A stretch of 64,000 nucleotides of DNA from CAWIKY01 sp963836905 (GTDB lineage Bacteria; Pseudomonadota; Alphaproteobacteria; Caulobacterales; Hyphomonadaceae): contig CAWIKY010000006.1 in the NCBI GenBank assembly GCA_963836905.1, forward strand, positions 1,364,001-1,428,000, read 5' to 3'. Within the stretch, counting starts at the first letter, position 1, and each line of letters begins with the position of its first letter. The notes under the pieces are model-generated. The model saw only the letters and a program-made list of their open reading frames with translations, did not search any database and was not told the DNA's origin. The translations under genes and the position numbers were made by a program. Shown here piece by piece: positions 9,059 through 18,505 of the stretch.

Positions 9059-10450
9059 ATGGCGTTCGACGGTGCTCCTCAAATGCCACGGGCCTGTATC
9101 ATTGGCGCGGGGTGTTCTGGCTTTACGACCGCGAAGCGTCTCAAAGACAATGCCATACCTTATGATTGCTTCGAGATGTCTGACGATATCGGCGGCAACT
9201 GGTATTATGGCAACCCGAACGGCATGTCGTCATGCTATAAGAGCCTGCATATCGATACGTCGAAATGGCGACTGGCTTTCGAGGATTTTCCCATTCCTGA
9301 GTCCTTTCCGGATTTTCCTCATCACTCGCAGATCCTGCAATATTTTCACGATTATGTCTCCCATTTCGGACTTCGTGAGACCATCACCTTTAATACCAGC
9401 GTGAACCGGGCCGTTCGCGGCTCTGACGGCACATGGAAAGTGACGTTGAGCAGCGGGGAAACGCGCGAGTACGACGTGCTCTTCGTCTGCAATGGCCATC
9501 ACTGGGATCCTCGTACACCGACAGAGTATCCCGGAACTTTCGACGGCTATCAGGTCCACTTGCACAACTACCGCAGCCCGTTCGAACCCTACGATTTCCG
9601 CGATAAGCGGGTGATGGTCGTAGGTGGCGGCAACTCATCAATGGATATTTCTTCCGAGCTGTCCCAGAAACCGCTTGCGGACAAGCTCTTCGTTTCTCTT
9701 CGCCGCGGCGTCTGGGTCCTGCCGAAATACATGAACGGGCAACCTTCAGACAAGGCGGTCCTGCCCAGCTGGATGCCGACACGCATGGGCCGCGCATTGG
9801 TACGAAGGGTTATCAAGAAATCCGTTGGAAATATGGAGGATTATGGTCTCCCCAAACCGGATCATGAGCCTTTGGACGGGCACCCCTCGGTATCCGGGGA
9901 GTTCCTGACCCGGCTCGGCTGCGGCGATATCAGTGTGAAGGGTTCCATTGAACGTCTTGACGGAGATGGCGTCGTTTTCACTGATGGAAGCCGTGAACAG
10001 CTGGACGCAATCATCTGGGCAACGGGCTACAAGATCAGCTTCCCGTTTTTCGAAGACCCGGACCTGATACCCGGCGACGACAACCGGTTCGATCTGTTCA
10101 AGCGGATGGTCAAGCCGGGTTACCCGAACCTCTTCTTCATGGGGCTGGCCCAGCCACTGCCCACGCTTGTGAACTTTGCCGAGCAGCAGGCCAAGCTTGC
10201 AGCCGCCTATCTGACCGGCAGATACGCGCTTCCCGAGAATGACGCGCTCGAAGAGGCCATGACAGCTGACACCGAATTTCACACCGGGCATTTCTATAAA
10301 AGCCCGCGTCACACAATTCAGGTCGATTTTCACGCATATGTCTCCGATCTGAACGCCGAGATGAAGGCTGGCGCAAGACGCGCGAAAAGGAATGGCAATC
10401 GCCTTCCCGTCGAACCGCGCGCGCGCCTTGCAGCTGAATTGAGCGGATAA
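9059..10450 (+). CDS. Flavin-containing monooxygenase (class B FMO)
   Basis: FAD- and NADPH-dependent monooxygenase, expected to oxygenate a nucleophilic N or S atom, or a ketone, of a small molecule. 463 residues. FAD-binding GAGCSG lies near residue 17. The FMO fingerprint FDGYQVHLHNY matches FxGxxxHxxxY. The NADPH-binding GGGNSS lies near 191, and IIWATGYK near 318 is the usual ATG motif. GGGAGA ahead of the ATG is a good ribosome-binding site. FMO rather than Baeyer-Villiger type is preferred because of length and fingerprint. The substrate is not evident; the neighbouring thioesterases and reductase do not settle it. Confidence 0.92.
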   Translation: MAFDGAPQMPRACIIGAGCSGFTTAKRLKDNAIPYDCFEMSDDIGGNWYYGNPNGMSSCYKSLHIDTSKWRLAFEDFPIPESFPDFPHHSQILQYFHDYVSHFGLRETITFNTSVNRAVRGSDGTWKVTLSSGETREYDVLFVCNGHHWDPRTPTEYPGTFDGYQVHLHNYRSPFEPYDFRDKRVMVVGGGNSSMDISSELSQKPLADKLFVSLRRGVWVLPKYMNGQPSDKAVLPSWMPTRMGRALVRRVIKKSVGNMEDYGLPKPDHEPLDGHPSVSGEFLTRLGCGDISVKGSIERLDGDGVVFTDGSREQLDAIIWATGYKISFPFFEDPDLIPGDDNRFDLFKRMVKPGYPNLFFMGLAQPLPTLVNFAEQQAKLAAAYLTGRYALPENDALEEAMTADTEFHTGHFYKSPRHTIQVDFHAYVSDLNAEMKAGARRAKRNGNRLPVEPRARLAAELSG

Positions 10451-10546
10451 GGCGAACTCAAGGCTGGCGTTACCGTCATCTGCTTGATCGTGGGCGGCGC
10501 AGACCGCATATCGCGAAGCGACGATCAGACGAGTGAAGGCCCATTG

Positions 10547-11365
10547 ATGACCATCGAAAGCGAAATGCGACCAGCGCCGGTACGCAAGCCCAATCCGAAC
10601 GCTCCAACTGAAGAAACAGTCCTCGACGTCCGCCACTTCACTGACCGGTTGTTCAGTTTTCGCATAACGCGGCCGGCAAGCTTTCGTTTTCGGTCCGGTG
10701 AGTTCGTCATGATCGGTTTGCCGGGCGAAACGGGCAAGCCCCTGCTTCGTGCTTATTCCGTTGCAAGCCCCTCCTGGGACGACGAGCTTGAATTCTTCTC
10801 GATCAAGGTTGCCAACGGTCCGTTGACCTCACGTCTTCAGAAAATTGTACCCGGGGACAAGGTTCTCCTCGGACGTAAGCCGGTCGGAACCCTCGTTCAC
10901 GATGCGCTGACGCCTGCGAAGCGCCTTTACATGTTCTCGACCGGCACGGGTATTGCTCCGTTTGCCAGCCTGATGCGGGACCCGGAAACCTATCAGAAAT
11001 TCGATGAGGTCATTCTCACGCATACCTGCCGCGAAGTTGCCGAACTTGCCTATGGAGAAGAACTTGCGAAGAACTTGCCGAATGATCCCCTTTGCGACGA
11101 GCACTGTCACAAATTCCGGCTTTATAACTCGACGACCCGCGAAACGTTCGAGCGCTCGGGTCGGATCACCAGCCTGATCGAGAGCGGCAAACTGTTCGAA
11201 GACCTGGGAACGTTACCTCTCGATCCGAAAACCGATCGGGTCATGATCTGTGGGTCAATGGAGATGATCCGCGACACCAAGGCACTTTGCGAGGCTGCCG
11301 GGCTGAAGGAGGGGTCAAACTCCGATCCCGGAGATTTCGTGATTGAAAAGGCCTTTGCGGGCTAG
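10547..11365 (+). CDS. fpr: Ferredoxin--NADP(+) reductase
   Basis: FAD enzyme moving electrons between NADPH and ferredoxin or flavodoxin. The start is chosen at the ATG at 10547 (272 aa, the family length); an upstream TTG at 10484 would add 21 residues unlike the family. FAD-binding RAYSVASP near 83, NADP-binding GTGIAPFASL near 140, CGSMEMIRDTKAL near 230 and the C-terminal aromatic/basic tail EKAFAG are consistent with the bacterial (subclass I) FPR family. Downstream of the monooxygenase by about 100 nt, it could be co-transcribed, but FMOs take NADPH directly, so a functional link is not required. Confidence 0.93.
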   Translation: MTIESEMRPAPVRKPNPNAPTEETVLDVRHFTDRLFSFRITRPASFRFRSGEFVMIGLPGETGKPLLRAYSVASPSWDDELEFFSIKVANGPLTSRLQKIVPGDKVLLGRKPVGTLVHDALTPAKRLYMFSTGTGIAPFASLMRDPETYQKFDEVILTHTCREVAELAYGEELAKNLPNDPLCDEHCHKFRLYNSTTRETFERSGRITSLIESGKLFEDLGTLPLDPKTDRVMICGSMEMIRDTKALCEAAGLKEGSNSDPGDFVIEKAFAG

Positions 11366-11458
11366 GCCTGGAAGGACTAATGGCGCATTGGTCGCGGTGA
11401 CACGTCTTCGCGTTGCGAACAAAGCTTGCCGCGCCTTCGACCACACCTTGGAAGCCAA

Positions 11459-11803
11459 ATGACGACTTACGCCTCAGACCCACGCATGAAAACCGGTCCC
11501 GAATGTAGCAGCATGGGCGATGTCCGATATGAGATAGACCGGCTCGACCGCTTGCTGGTGGCTCTCCTGGCTGAGCGTGTGTCTTATATGGATGCCGCAG
11601 CACGTATCAAACCTGTCCGAGCGGCCGTCAAGGACCGTCCCCGCATCGAGGACGTCGTCGAAAAGGTTCTTGCCCAATCGGCAATCGCGGGACTCCCGGC
11701 CTCGGTGGCAGAGCCCGTCTGGCGCACACTGATAGACCGCTGCATTGCCTATGAGTTCGGGTCGTATGATCGTCTGAAGTCACCTGACACGGACAATTCA
11801 TAA
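11459..11803 (+). CDS. Chorismate mutase, AroQ (type II) family
   Basis: Small all-helical enzyme converting chorismate to prephenate for phenylalanine and tyrosine synthesis. From the ATG at 11459 it has 114 residues; an upstream in-frame start at 11426 is less likely. Family signs: VRYEIDRLDRLLVALLAERVSYMDAAARIK in helix 1, with the Arg and Lys pattern of the active site, and PVWRTLIDRCIAYEF in helix 3. No fused prephenate dehydratase, and no signal peptide, so it is cytoplasmic. Its 3' end overlaps the convergent Hpt gene by 55 nt. Confidence 0.88.
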   Translation: MTTYASDPRMKTGPECSSMGDVRYEIDRLDRLLVALLAERVSYMDAAARIKPVRAAVKDRPRIEDVVEKVLAQSAIAGLPASVAEPVWRTLIDRCIAYEFGSYDRLKSPDTDNS

Positions 11804-12126
11804 ACAACCCGCGCTACGGTTTCGAGCGTATCTGCGAGGCGATCCTTCACGTTCCCCGTGATCAGCGCGGCAGCAACACCCGTCGGTGGGTCGGCTCGAC
11901 GTGCCATATCTTCAGCTTCAGAACATGCTTCAGCCAGGCGCTCGGCCCCGATGCCGAGGGCTGCGCCTTTCAACGTGTGCGCGGCATCGCCCCATTCGGA
12001 CGGCGGACGTTTCGGGTCAATCAGCCGACTCCACAACGCCGCCTGTTCACGGAACAGTTCCAGGACTTCCATCGCCAGTTCAGGGTCGTTTCCGGTGTTT
12101 GACCGCAAGATATCGCGATTGATCAC
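11749..12126 (-). CDS. Orphan Hpt (histidine phosphotransfer) domain protein
   Basis: 125-residue single Hpt domain, the relay between a hybrid histidine kinase and a response regulator. The phosphorylatable His is in AAHTLKGAALGIGA, the HxxKG signature. Flanking helices (ELFREQAALW, ADTLETVARVVYEL) fit the four-helix bundle. The start is GTG at 12126 with no clear Shine-Dalgarno; an 18-bp palindrome stands directly upstream. No kinase or regulator is nearby, so partners are encoded elsewhere. The 3' end overlaps the chorismate mutase gene on the other strand by 55 nt. Confidence 0.88.
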   Translation of the reverse strand: MINRDILRSNTGNDPELAMEVLELFREQAALWSRLIDPKRPPSEWGDAAHTLKGAALGIGAERLAEACSEAEDMARRADPPTGVAAALITGNVKDRLADTLETVARVVYELSVSGDFRRSYDPNS

Positions 12127-12130
12127 AATT

Positions 12131-12163
12131 GCGACAGACGTCTGTCGCGAAAGGCATTTCGCG
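12131..12163. repeat. Overlapping inverted repeats next to the Hpt gene
   Basis: gcgacagacgtctgtcgc at 12131-12148 is a perfect 18-bp palindrome. It overlaps by 3 nt a second inverted repeat, cgcgaaa-ggca-tttcgcg, at 12146-12163. The pair lies 4 nt upstream of the GTG of the Hpt gene and about 95 nt upstream of a small plus-strand ORF. It could be a repressor operator or an RNA hairpin in the leader. There is no T-run on either side, so it is not a canonical terminator. Confidence 0.6.
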
Positions 12164-12256
12164 TGTATGAAGAATCTTTCATCTACTCGGGACGCCTGCT
12201 TCTTGTGCCCTACCCTGTTTCAGCGTTAGGTCAGCAGTGTCAATGGGGGGAGTGAC

Positions 12257-12457
12257 ATGGTTGAAGTTCTTATCTTGATACGGGATGCCATCCTTGCTGT
12301 CTTGCTCAGCTGGGTTGGAGTTGACTATGATCGTGAGCGCGAGCCCGATCAGGGAAAGGGCGCACGTGACGCGGCAGTCTTCCTCGTTCAGCCAATGGTC
12401 TCGACACCGGCAAGCTTTGACGCCCCATGTCAGAAGCAGGAAAGATATGCGTCCTGA
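12257..12457 (+). CDS. Small hypothetical membrane-associated protein
   Basis: 66 residues, unrecognised. The case for a real gene is a strong Shine-Dalgarno (GGGGGAG about 5 nt before the ATG) and a clean hydrophobic segment at residues 3-22 (VEVLILIRDAILAVLLSWVG), followed by a charged stretch. The C-terminal third has no obvious order. It lies in an otherwise empty 400-nt stretch between the Hpt gene and the coiled-coil gene. A chance ORF remains possible. Confidence 0.4.
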   Translation: MVEVLILIRDAILAVLLSWVGVDYDREREPDQGKGARDAAVFLVQPMVSTPASFDAPCQKQERYAS

Positions 12458-12531
12458 CATTGGCGCGCATGGATTGATTTTTCAGTGCTACAGGTCGCTT
12501 GCTCACACGAACTGATGCAGTTTCCTAAGCT

Positions 12532-14389
12532 ATGAACAAAGACTCTCCGACCGAAGAAGACCGCTATCTTTCTGCAGCCCGCAATGAACTGGTGGCCTTG
12601 CGGAGTGCCGGTTTGTGGATCCCGCTTGCGGCAACGGCACTCGCTTTCCTGTTATGGATCGCAATAGCTGCTCTGGCGGTCGGTGTGCTTGGCAGTTCTG
12701 CTATTGCCCGGCTCGATCCGCTCGTACTGACGGGCGCAATCGCCGTCTCGCTCGCTCCCGGATTTGCTCTTGTTCTGGCAGGTTTCATGGCTCGTGAAAC
12801 GGTGAAAGCCAACAGGGCGCATCGGCTCATACTAGCCGCTTCGCAGTCGCTTCTGTTTCCGGCATCGGCTTCAACGGACCGCATCGAACGTCTGGGTCAT
12901 CGTGTTCGCGTCGAAACGGAGGCAATTGAAAAGCAAATCGCATCTGCAGCCAAGTCACTCGGAAGCTTTCGGGCCACCGCTGAGGCAGAACGTAAGTCGC
13001 TGACTGAGGTGCTGGAGGGAAACGCAAAGCTGGTCGCGGAGATGAGCCGAACGTCTTTCCGACGAACGCCACGCCCTCGGCGAGCTGACGGAAGCCATCG
13101 ATGCCCAATCTGTTGCACTGAATGAAGCCATCCCTCGCCAGGCAAAGGTCATGGCCGAGGCCGTACGCCTCGCCAATGCAGATGTTGCCGCGGCTGATGC
13201 CCGTCTCGATGAGCGTGTGACGGCTCTGAACGAGTCGGGCAAGATGCTCAGCGAACGCATGTCGGGCCTCGATAAATTGACGACCGAAGCGAACTCCCGC
13301 GCCGCGGCCGTGTCTACGGCATTGACCGCCATCGAGGACAAGATGGACCGGGCGTCGCGGATGATCGATCAGGCGATGAAAGCAAGTAGTATGGCAGCGT
13401 CGGCGGCATCCGACACCGGAGATGCGCTCAACGAAGCGGTCATGAATGCGCTCGACCAGACAAAGGACGCTTCAGGTTTTATCCGCAAACAAGCGCGCGA
13501 GGCAGTGGATGACGCGCTTTCTGCCATGCGCGAATTGCGGGAAGCCGGTGAACAGGCGCTCGCATCGACTGTTTCCGCCGGTAAGGCAGCACGCGAGCAA
13601 GCCGACGAGACGGAAGTCCGGATCCACAAGATCAACGAGATGATCTACCGCTCGGCGACCCGGTCAACAGCGGCGGCAGAGGCAGGACTGGAACGTGCCA
13701 GGCTAAGGATCGAACGCGCCTCCGAATATCTCAACGCTGCCGATGACGGCGAAAGTCTCGTTGTTCCGAAGTTGACTGGCGAGCCCACTACCGACCGCCA
13801 GACGAAGGAAAAGTCGCTCCTTGCACCTCCTGAACCTGTATCGCCATCAGGCGGGCGGGGTTTGTTCCGCGGCTCCAAGGCTGTTGCTTCTACCGCTCAG
13901 ATCCCGTCGGCTGAAAGCGATATAGACGAAGAACCGGCACAGAAGCCAATCGCAAACGATAATCCTGACAGGCTGCCTGCCGAGGGCAGACTCTCTTGGA
14001 AGGATCTTCTCGCGGGGCTTGAGGAAGATGTACCCGGCGAGCGCGATGCGACAGCTAAGGCAATTCTGAGTCGGATCGAAGACGAGGGTATCGGTCTCGT
14101 CGACCTGATCAGCGCTACTGATGCGTCGCGGATAGAAGCTGCCTCCCGCAAAGGCGACAGGCTTCGTCGGCGTGTTGTTCGCGAAGTAACGGGTAAGCGC
14201 GTGGAGGCCTTGGCCGAAACCTTGTCAGCCGATGCAGGTTTCGAGGATCTCTCGCGGATATTCGTTTCGGACGAGGAAGAAGACGCAGTGCGCGCTCTCG
14301 CTAAATCTTCGAAGTCGAAAACAGCGCTTTCATCGCGGTTGACCGCTTGGCTACTCCTCGAGACCGCTATCGTCCGCGACGACCCCTGA
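12532..14389 (+). CDS. Membrane-anchored coiled-coil protein, frameshifted in this sequence
   Basis: Unrecognised family. The frame opened at 12532 stops at 13125, but the protein continues without loss in the next frame (GELTEAIDAQSVALNEAIPRQ...) to 14389. One extra base near 13042-13046 explains it. Restored length is about 618 residues. Two hydrophobic segments lie at about 27-50 and 60-85. Then a long Ala/Glu/Arg-rich coiled coil with methyl-accepting-protein-like heptads runs to about 400. A Pro-rich linker and a C-terminal helical domain of about 120 residues (RLSWKDLLAGLEED, GFEDLSRIFVSDEEED) follow. The layout suggests an envelope or polar scaffold; the function is unknown. The end overlaps the convergent lipoprotein gene by 39 nt. 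Confidence 0.75.
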
Positions 14390-15034
14390 GACCTCCTCCT
14401 GCTCGCTTTCCTGCTTCGATGCGAGATGATCGGAAATCTCTTGACTGGTTCGCTCGGCAATCTGGGACGCGGCGTCGGAGGCAGCCGTCGCGAGCGCTCT
14501 GACTTTTTGACCATTACTGCCAGAGAGCGCGGTCTGTTCGACCGCTGCTATATCGAATTGTTCGATCACATCACGGGTTCTGGCATCCAGCAGGGTTGCA
14601 GAAAAAGCGGCCCGCGCCGACGTTGCCGAAACCGCGAAGTCCTTGACGCGAAGCTTGAGTTCATACGGAACATAAGCGCCGGTATAGCTCGCTACGGCGT
14701 CTCCTTCCCCTGATTGGGCAGAAGCAGCGAATGTGTCGAGCATGAGATCGAGGAACAGTCGCGCCGCCGGGTCAGACCATTGGGCGGACTTCAGGACGGA
14801 CAACGTTCCATCTGAACTTTCAACGGCGATCTGCTTGCCAAGCAGCAATGAAGACCCCTCCGGTTCTGACAAGAGTACGCTTCCCCTGGCAGGAAGACGT
14901 GCCGAAACGGGCGCTGAGCCTGGATTCATTCGGTAGAGGCCTTCCGGGACGACCGGTTCGGGCAAAACCGAAACACAGCCGGAAGTCATCAGCACGAAAG
15001 CTGCGCCAGCTATAAGTCCGTGGGTTCGGGTCAT
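14351..15034 (-). CDS. ABC-type transport auxiliary lipoprotein of the MCE system (PqiC-like)
   Basis: 227-residue lipoprotein, last gene of the Mla/MCE operon. The lipobox is LMTSGC, with the lipidated Cys at about residue 20. The remainder is a mixed alpha/beta domain seen in PqiC/ABC_trans_aux proteins (LFLDLMLDTFAASA, YELKLRVKDFAVSATSARAAFSATLLDA). Its start overlaps the MCE gene stop by 4 nt. By family it sits in the outer membrane and receives or passes phospholipid in concert with the MCE protein. The last 25 residues are acidic and probably disordered. Confidence 0.85.
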   Translation of the reverse strand: MTRTHGLIAGAAFVLMTSGCVSVLPEPVVPEGLYRMNPGSAPVSARLPARGSVLLSEPEGSSLLLGKQIAVESSDGTLSVLKSAQWSDPAARLFLDLMLDTFAASAQSGEGDAVASYTGAYVPYELKLRVKDFAVSATSARAAFSATLLDARTRDVIEQFDIAAVEQTALSGSNGQKVRALATAASDAASQIAERTSQEISDHLASKQESEQEEVSGVVADDSGLEE

Positions 15035-15996
15035 TGGATGGTCTCCGTATACGGCACTGGATTGCCCTGTATCAGCGCTTGCGGATTCTGCTCCAGTTCA
15101 CGCGTGACCTGGTCCAGCCGACGTACCAGCAGACGCATATCCTGAACCAGCAATCTTGCTTCCTGCGTGGCTTCCACGGCGGGGCCCTCGATTGCCTCGC
15201 GTGTCTCGTTCAGCCCTTCACCCGTCTCGCTGACAACTGCGTCCGCTCGCTGGATGACGCCACGCGCGTCTTCGATCAATGCACGGGCTTCCGCCGAGAT
15301 CGCCTCAAGTTCGGTGTTCGCGGTTTCTCCAAGTCCATCAAGGGAGGCTGCAATACGCGTCACCTCCGCTCCGGCGTCATTGAATGTCGCGATCGTTTTC
15401 TTGAGGTCCTCAAGCAATTGGGTGTCATCAGCAAACGTGCCGGTCAGTCGTTCTATGTTCGCAAGCGAATCTCGAAGGCTGCGCGCATTGTCCGGGCTGA
15501 GAAAGGCGTTGATCGATTCCATGGTCGTCATGGCGTCCGCCATCAATTCCTGTCCGCCTGATATGATTTCCTCGAATTGGGTCAATTCGGTCTTGATGAC
15601 CGGAACGTTCTCACCGGTCATCACAGGCAAACGAGGGCTATCGGGCGATCCGGGGCGCAACTGGATGAAAGTCACGCCGGTCAGCCCCTGGAAGTCCAGG
15701 TTGGCTTCTGAGTCTTCACGTAAGGGCGTTTCGGAATCGACGCGAATTCTGGCTACAACCCTGGTTGCGTTTTCGGGATCGAACGAGAGATCGTCGATCT
15801 CCCCGACCTTAATACCCAGATAACGAACCTCGCCACCCTCGCTCAAACCGTTCACGGCTCCGGCAAATACCACGTCATATTCGGCGTATTCCTGATTGAA
15901 CTGAAGCTGGGCAAGCCACAGAACAAATCCACCCAGCGCAAAGAATGCCGCGATCAAAAAAGCGCCGATAAGAGCGTAGTTGGCACGGGTTTCCAT
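15031..15996 (-). CDS. MCE-domain protein (MlaD-like)
   Basis: 321 residues. An N-terminal membrane anchor at 8-28 is followed by one MCE domain at about 38-115 (YDVVFAGAVNGLSEGGEVRYLGIKVGEIDDL, GLTGVTFIQLRPG). A long periplasmic helical region (150-300) then forms a tube or coiled coil, as in the longer single-MCE proteins. It binds lipids and works with the ATPase, permease and lipoprotein encoded beside it. It is longer than E. coli MlaD (about 180 aa), so this operon is closer to the alphaproteobacterial MCE type with helical extension. Confidence 0.92.
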   Translation of the reverse strand: METRANYALIGAFLIAAFFALGGFVLWLAQLQFNQEYAEYDVVFAGAVNGLSEGGEVRYLGIKVGEIDDLSFDPENATRVVARIRVDSETPLREDSEANLDFQGLTGVTFIQLRPGSPDSPRLPVMTGENVPVIKTELTQFEEIISGGQELMADAMTTMESINAFLSPDNARSLRDSLANIERLTGTFADDTQLLEDLKKTIATFNDAGAEVTRIAASLDGLGETANTELEAISAEARALIEDARGVIQRADAVVSETGEGLNETREAIEGPAVEATQEARLLVQDMRLLVRRLDQVTRELEQNPQALIQGNPVPYTETIQ

Positions 15997-16000
15997 TATA

Positions 16001-16763
16001 TCATCCTATCGCCGCACGTCCGCGCGGTCCTTCGAAATACATGCGTATCCATTCATCGTCAGTTGCGCGAATCTCGCTCACCGTTCCGATGTATTTGATT
16101 TTTTTGTCCGCAATAACCGCTATCCGGTCACAGGTTGCCTGCAGTGTATCGAGGTCATGTGTCACCAGAAAGACCGTTAATCCAAGCCGGTCGCTCAGAT
16201 CCCTGACGAGTTCGTCGAATTTGCCTGCAGTTATGGGGTCCAGGCCCGGCAGTCGGCTCATCCAGAAACAGGAGTTTCGGGTCCAGTGCGAGTGCACGCG
16301 CCAGTGCCGCACGCTTGCGCATGCCTCCGGAAAGTTCGGACGGACGTTTCGGTGCGGCACTTCCATCCAGTCCTGCCATGCGGATCTTCATATCAGCAAG
16401 GTCCATGATGACCCGCTTTGGCAGATCGGTGTGCTCGAGCAACGGCACCATGACGTTCTCGCGGACGGTCATATTCGAGAACAACGCGCCATCCTGAAAC
16501 ATGACTGCCCAGTTTCGCTGGATGTAGCGCATATCCTCTTTGGACGTTTCCTTGTTCAGCTTTTTACCGAAGACCTCAATCCTGCCTTCCGCCGGCTCAA
16601 GCAAACCGACAATCGCTGACAGCAGCACGGACTTGCCGGCGCCCGACGGGCCGATGATACCAAGCGTTTCGCCCCGCTTCACAACGAGGTCGAGATTGTC
16701 ATGGATGACGTTGTCTCCGAACTGCGTTCGCAGGCCGGAAACTTCGATTATATTATCGGTCAC
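16001..16763 (-). CDS. MCE/Mla-type ABC transporter ATPase, frameshifted in this sequence
   Basis: Cytoplasmic ATPase energising lipid transport. The first frame (from 16763) carries Walker A GPSGAGKS near 39, signature LSGGMRKRAALARAL and Walker B LLFLDEPTAG. It then shifts; the correct continuation GLDPITAGKFDELVRDL...VTHDLDTLQATCDR is in the next frame, down to 16001. One extra C in ccc at 16245-16247 is enough; removing it gives 253 residues of normal MlaF length. Its start overlaps the permease stop by 4 nt. Confidence 0.9.
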
Positions 16764-17939
16764 ACGCCAAGCTCCATGTAGAGCATCGCGAACAACGCAT
16801 CGGCGACGATGATCAGGAAGATGGCGTGAACCACCGAAGCCGTGGTCGCCTTTCCGAGAGACTGCACATCGCCGCCTACCTTCAGACCCTGACGGCAGGA
16901 TACGATGGCAACGATCAGTGCAAAAACCGGAGCCTTCGACATGCCGACCCAGAACGTCGAGATCGGCACGGTTTCCTGCATACGGCTGAGATAGAGAACC
17001 GGCGAAATATCAAGCGCCAGCCAGCAAACAACCAGCCCACCGGCAACGCCCGCCAACGCTGCGGCGAAAGGTCAGGATGGGCACCATCAGCACCATGGCG
17101 ATGACCCGCGGCACGACCAACACGCTGATCGGATCGAGCCCGAGGGTTTTCATGGCGTCGATTTCCTGACGCATCTTCATGGCACCGATTGCCGCCGTGA
17201 ACGACGAATTGGTGCGCCCCGCAAGGATGATCCCGGTCAGAACCACTGCGAATTCGCGCAAGGTCGCCCAGCCAACCAACTCGACGGTGAAGATCGCGGA
17301 CCCGACCGTCTGCACCAGTAGCGTCGCACCGATAAAGGCAATCACCATGCCGACAAAAAAGGAGAGGAAAGCCACGATTGGCAACGCGTCCAGCCCGGCT
17401 GACTCCATCAGTGCAAAAACGCTTTTCCAGCGAATCTTGTGTGGCTGCATGAGCAGCTTCACCAGAACGACCAGCGTCTCACCGATGAAGGACAGCGTCC
17501 GGCCGCCCTCTCGGGCAAAATGGTGTGATCCCCGACCTACCCGGTACAGAAGATCGACAACGGAATGGCCTTCGTCATCGTCGCGCTCGCATGCCGCGCT
17601 GTTTTCGCGCGCCTGCTGCAATAGCGCCAAAGCGGTATCGTGTTCGCCAATCAGAGAGAAGTCCGCGCTACCTTCCTCGCAGCTTTGCCGGACGGAGCGG
17701 TCGATCAGATAAGCGCCAGCCGTATCGAGCACACCCAGTGCGCTCACATCCACAGTTATCGGCGGCCCGTCTGGTGCCAGATCGCGCAGACCTTGCTCGA
17801 ATTTCCCGATAGTGTTGATCGTCCAGTCGCCCTGAACAACCAGAACCCGTCCGTTGTCGCCCGCGTCGAGACTGAAATGTTCAGACGTCTTGTAAATGAT
17901 CGCCCCCGTCACGCTTGGCACTGGCAGTCTCAGTCGCAT
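16760..17939 (-). CDS. MCE/Mla-type permease with N-terminal STAS domain, frameshifted in this sequence
   Basis: Inner-membrane permease of the lipid transport operon and its first gene. The N-terminal STAS domain covers about residues 18-110; here the STAS module that is a separate MlaB in E. coli is fused. The MlaE membrane domain follows (ALPIVAFLSFFVGMVIAFIGATLLVQ; GRTNSSFTAAIGAMKMRQEIDAMKTLG, the conserved cytoplasmic loop). The frame breaks after VLMVPILTF, where one extra A in aaa at 17067-17069 shifts it. Restored, it continues AAALAGVAGGLVVCWLALD... for a total of 392 residues. Confidence 0.9.
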
Positions 17940-18040
17940 GTGAAGACTTCAATGCCAAGCCCGTGCCACACATGATACAACGTAACTGCCAGCGGTTGCG
18001 GCCACCGTCTTCGCGGCAAACGCAACCCGGTTTTACCCTG

Positions 18041-18505
18041 CTAATCTTCTGGCGGGGACATGTCGGGCAGTTGCGGCATACGCTCGGCTGCCTGCGTCAC
18101 GAGAAAGTCAAGAATCGCGGTTTCCGTTTCCGCGTGCGCCGCTGTGTCTGCGCTCTCGCTCCACACGTGCAGGTCGATCAAGTGGGCGAGCATCCGGTCG
18201 AGCACGCCTTCAAGCACCGAGAGCCTGTAGCTCTCGAACGGATTGCGAGCCAGCTCGCCGCTCAGGGACGCCGCAAGACCGTCAGGCAAGCCTCTTTCGA
18301 CCGCCGTTTCGAAAAGCTGCCTAAGTTGACTGATCTCACGGACAAGGCAATCCACGGCCGCTTCACACTCCGCTCCGGCCATGTCGAGCATGAGCGCAAT
18401 CATGTTGGCGTTTCCGCCCGAATAGTGCCCTTCGAGAGCGGGCCCGATATCCGATCGGAGGGTTTCAGCGAGATGTTCGAGAATCTTTGGTAATGCCTGC
18501 GTCAT
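18041..18505 (-). CDS. Small helical protein partnered with an APH-type kinase (possibly LvaB/DUF6285-like)
   Basis: 154 residues, almost entirely helical by composition, no signal peptide or membrane segment. I do not recognise a motif with certainty. Size and position directly after an APH-fold kinase, with a 4-nt overlap, match the small accessory protein LvaB found beside the kinase LvaA in Pseudomonas levulinate catabolism, but that is argued from context rather than clear sequence identity. It is the last gene of the three-gene operon. Confidence 0.7.
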   Translation of the reverse strand: MTQALPKILEHLAETLRSDIGPALEGHYSGGNANMIALMLDMAGAECEAAVDCLVREISQLRQLFETAVERGLPDGLAASLSGELARNPFESYRLSVLEGVLDRMLAHLIDLHVWSESADTAAHAETETAILDFLVTQAAERMPQLPDMSPPED

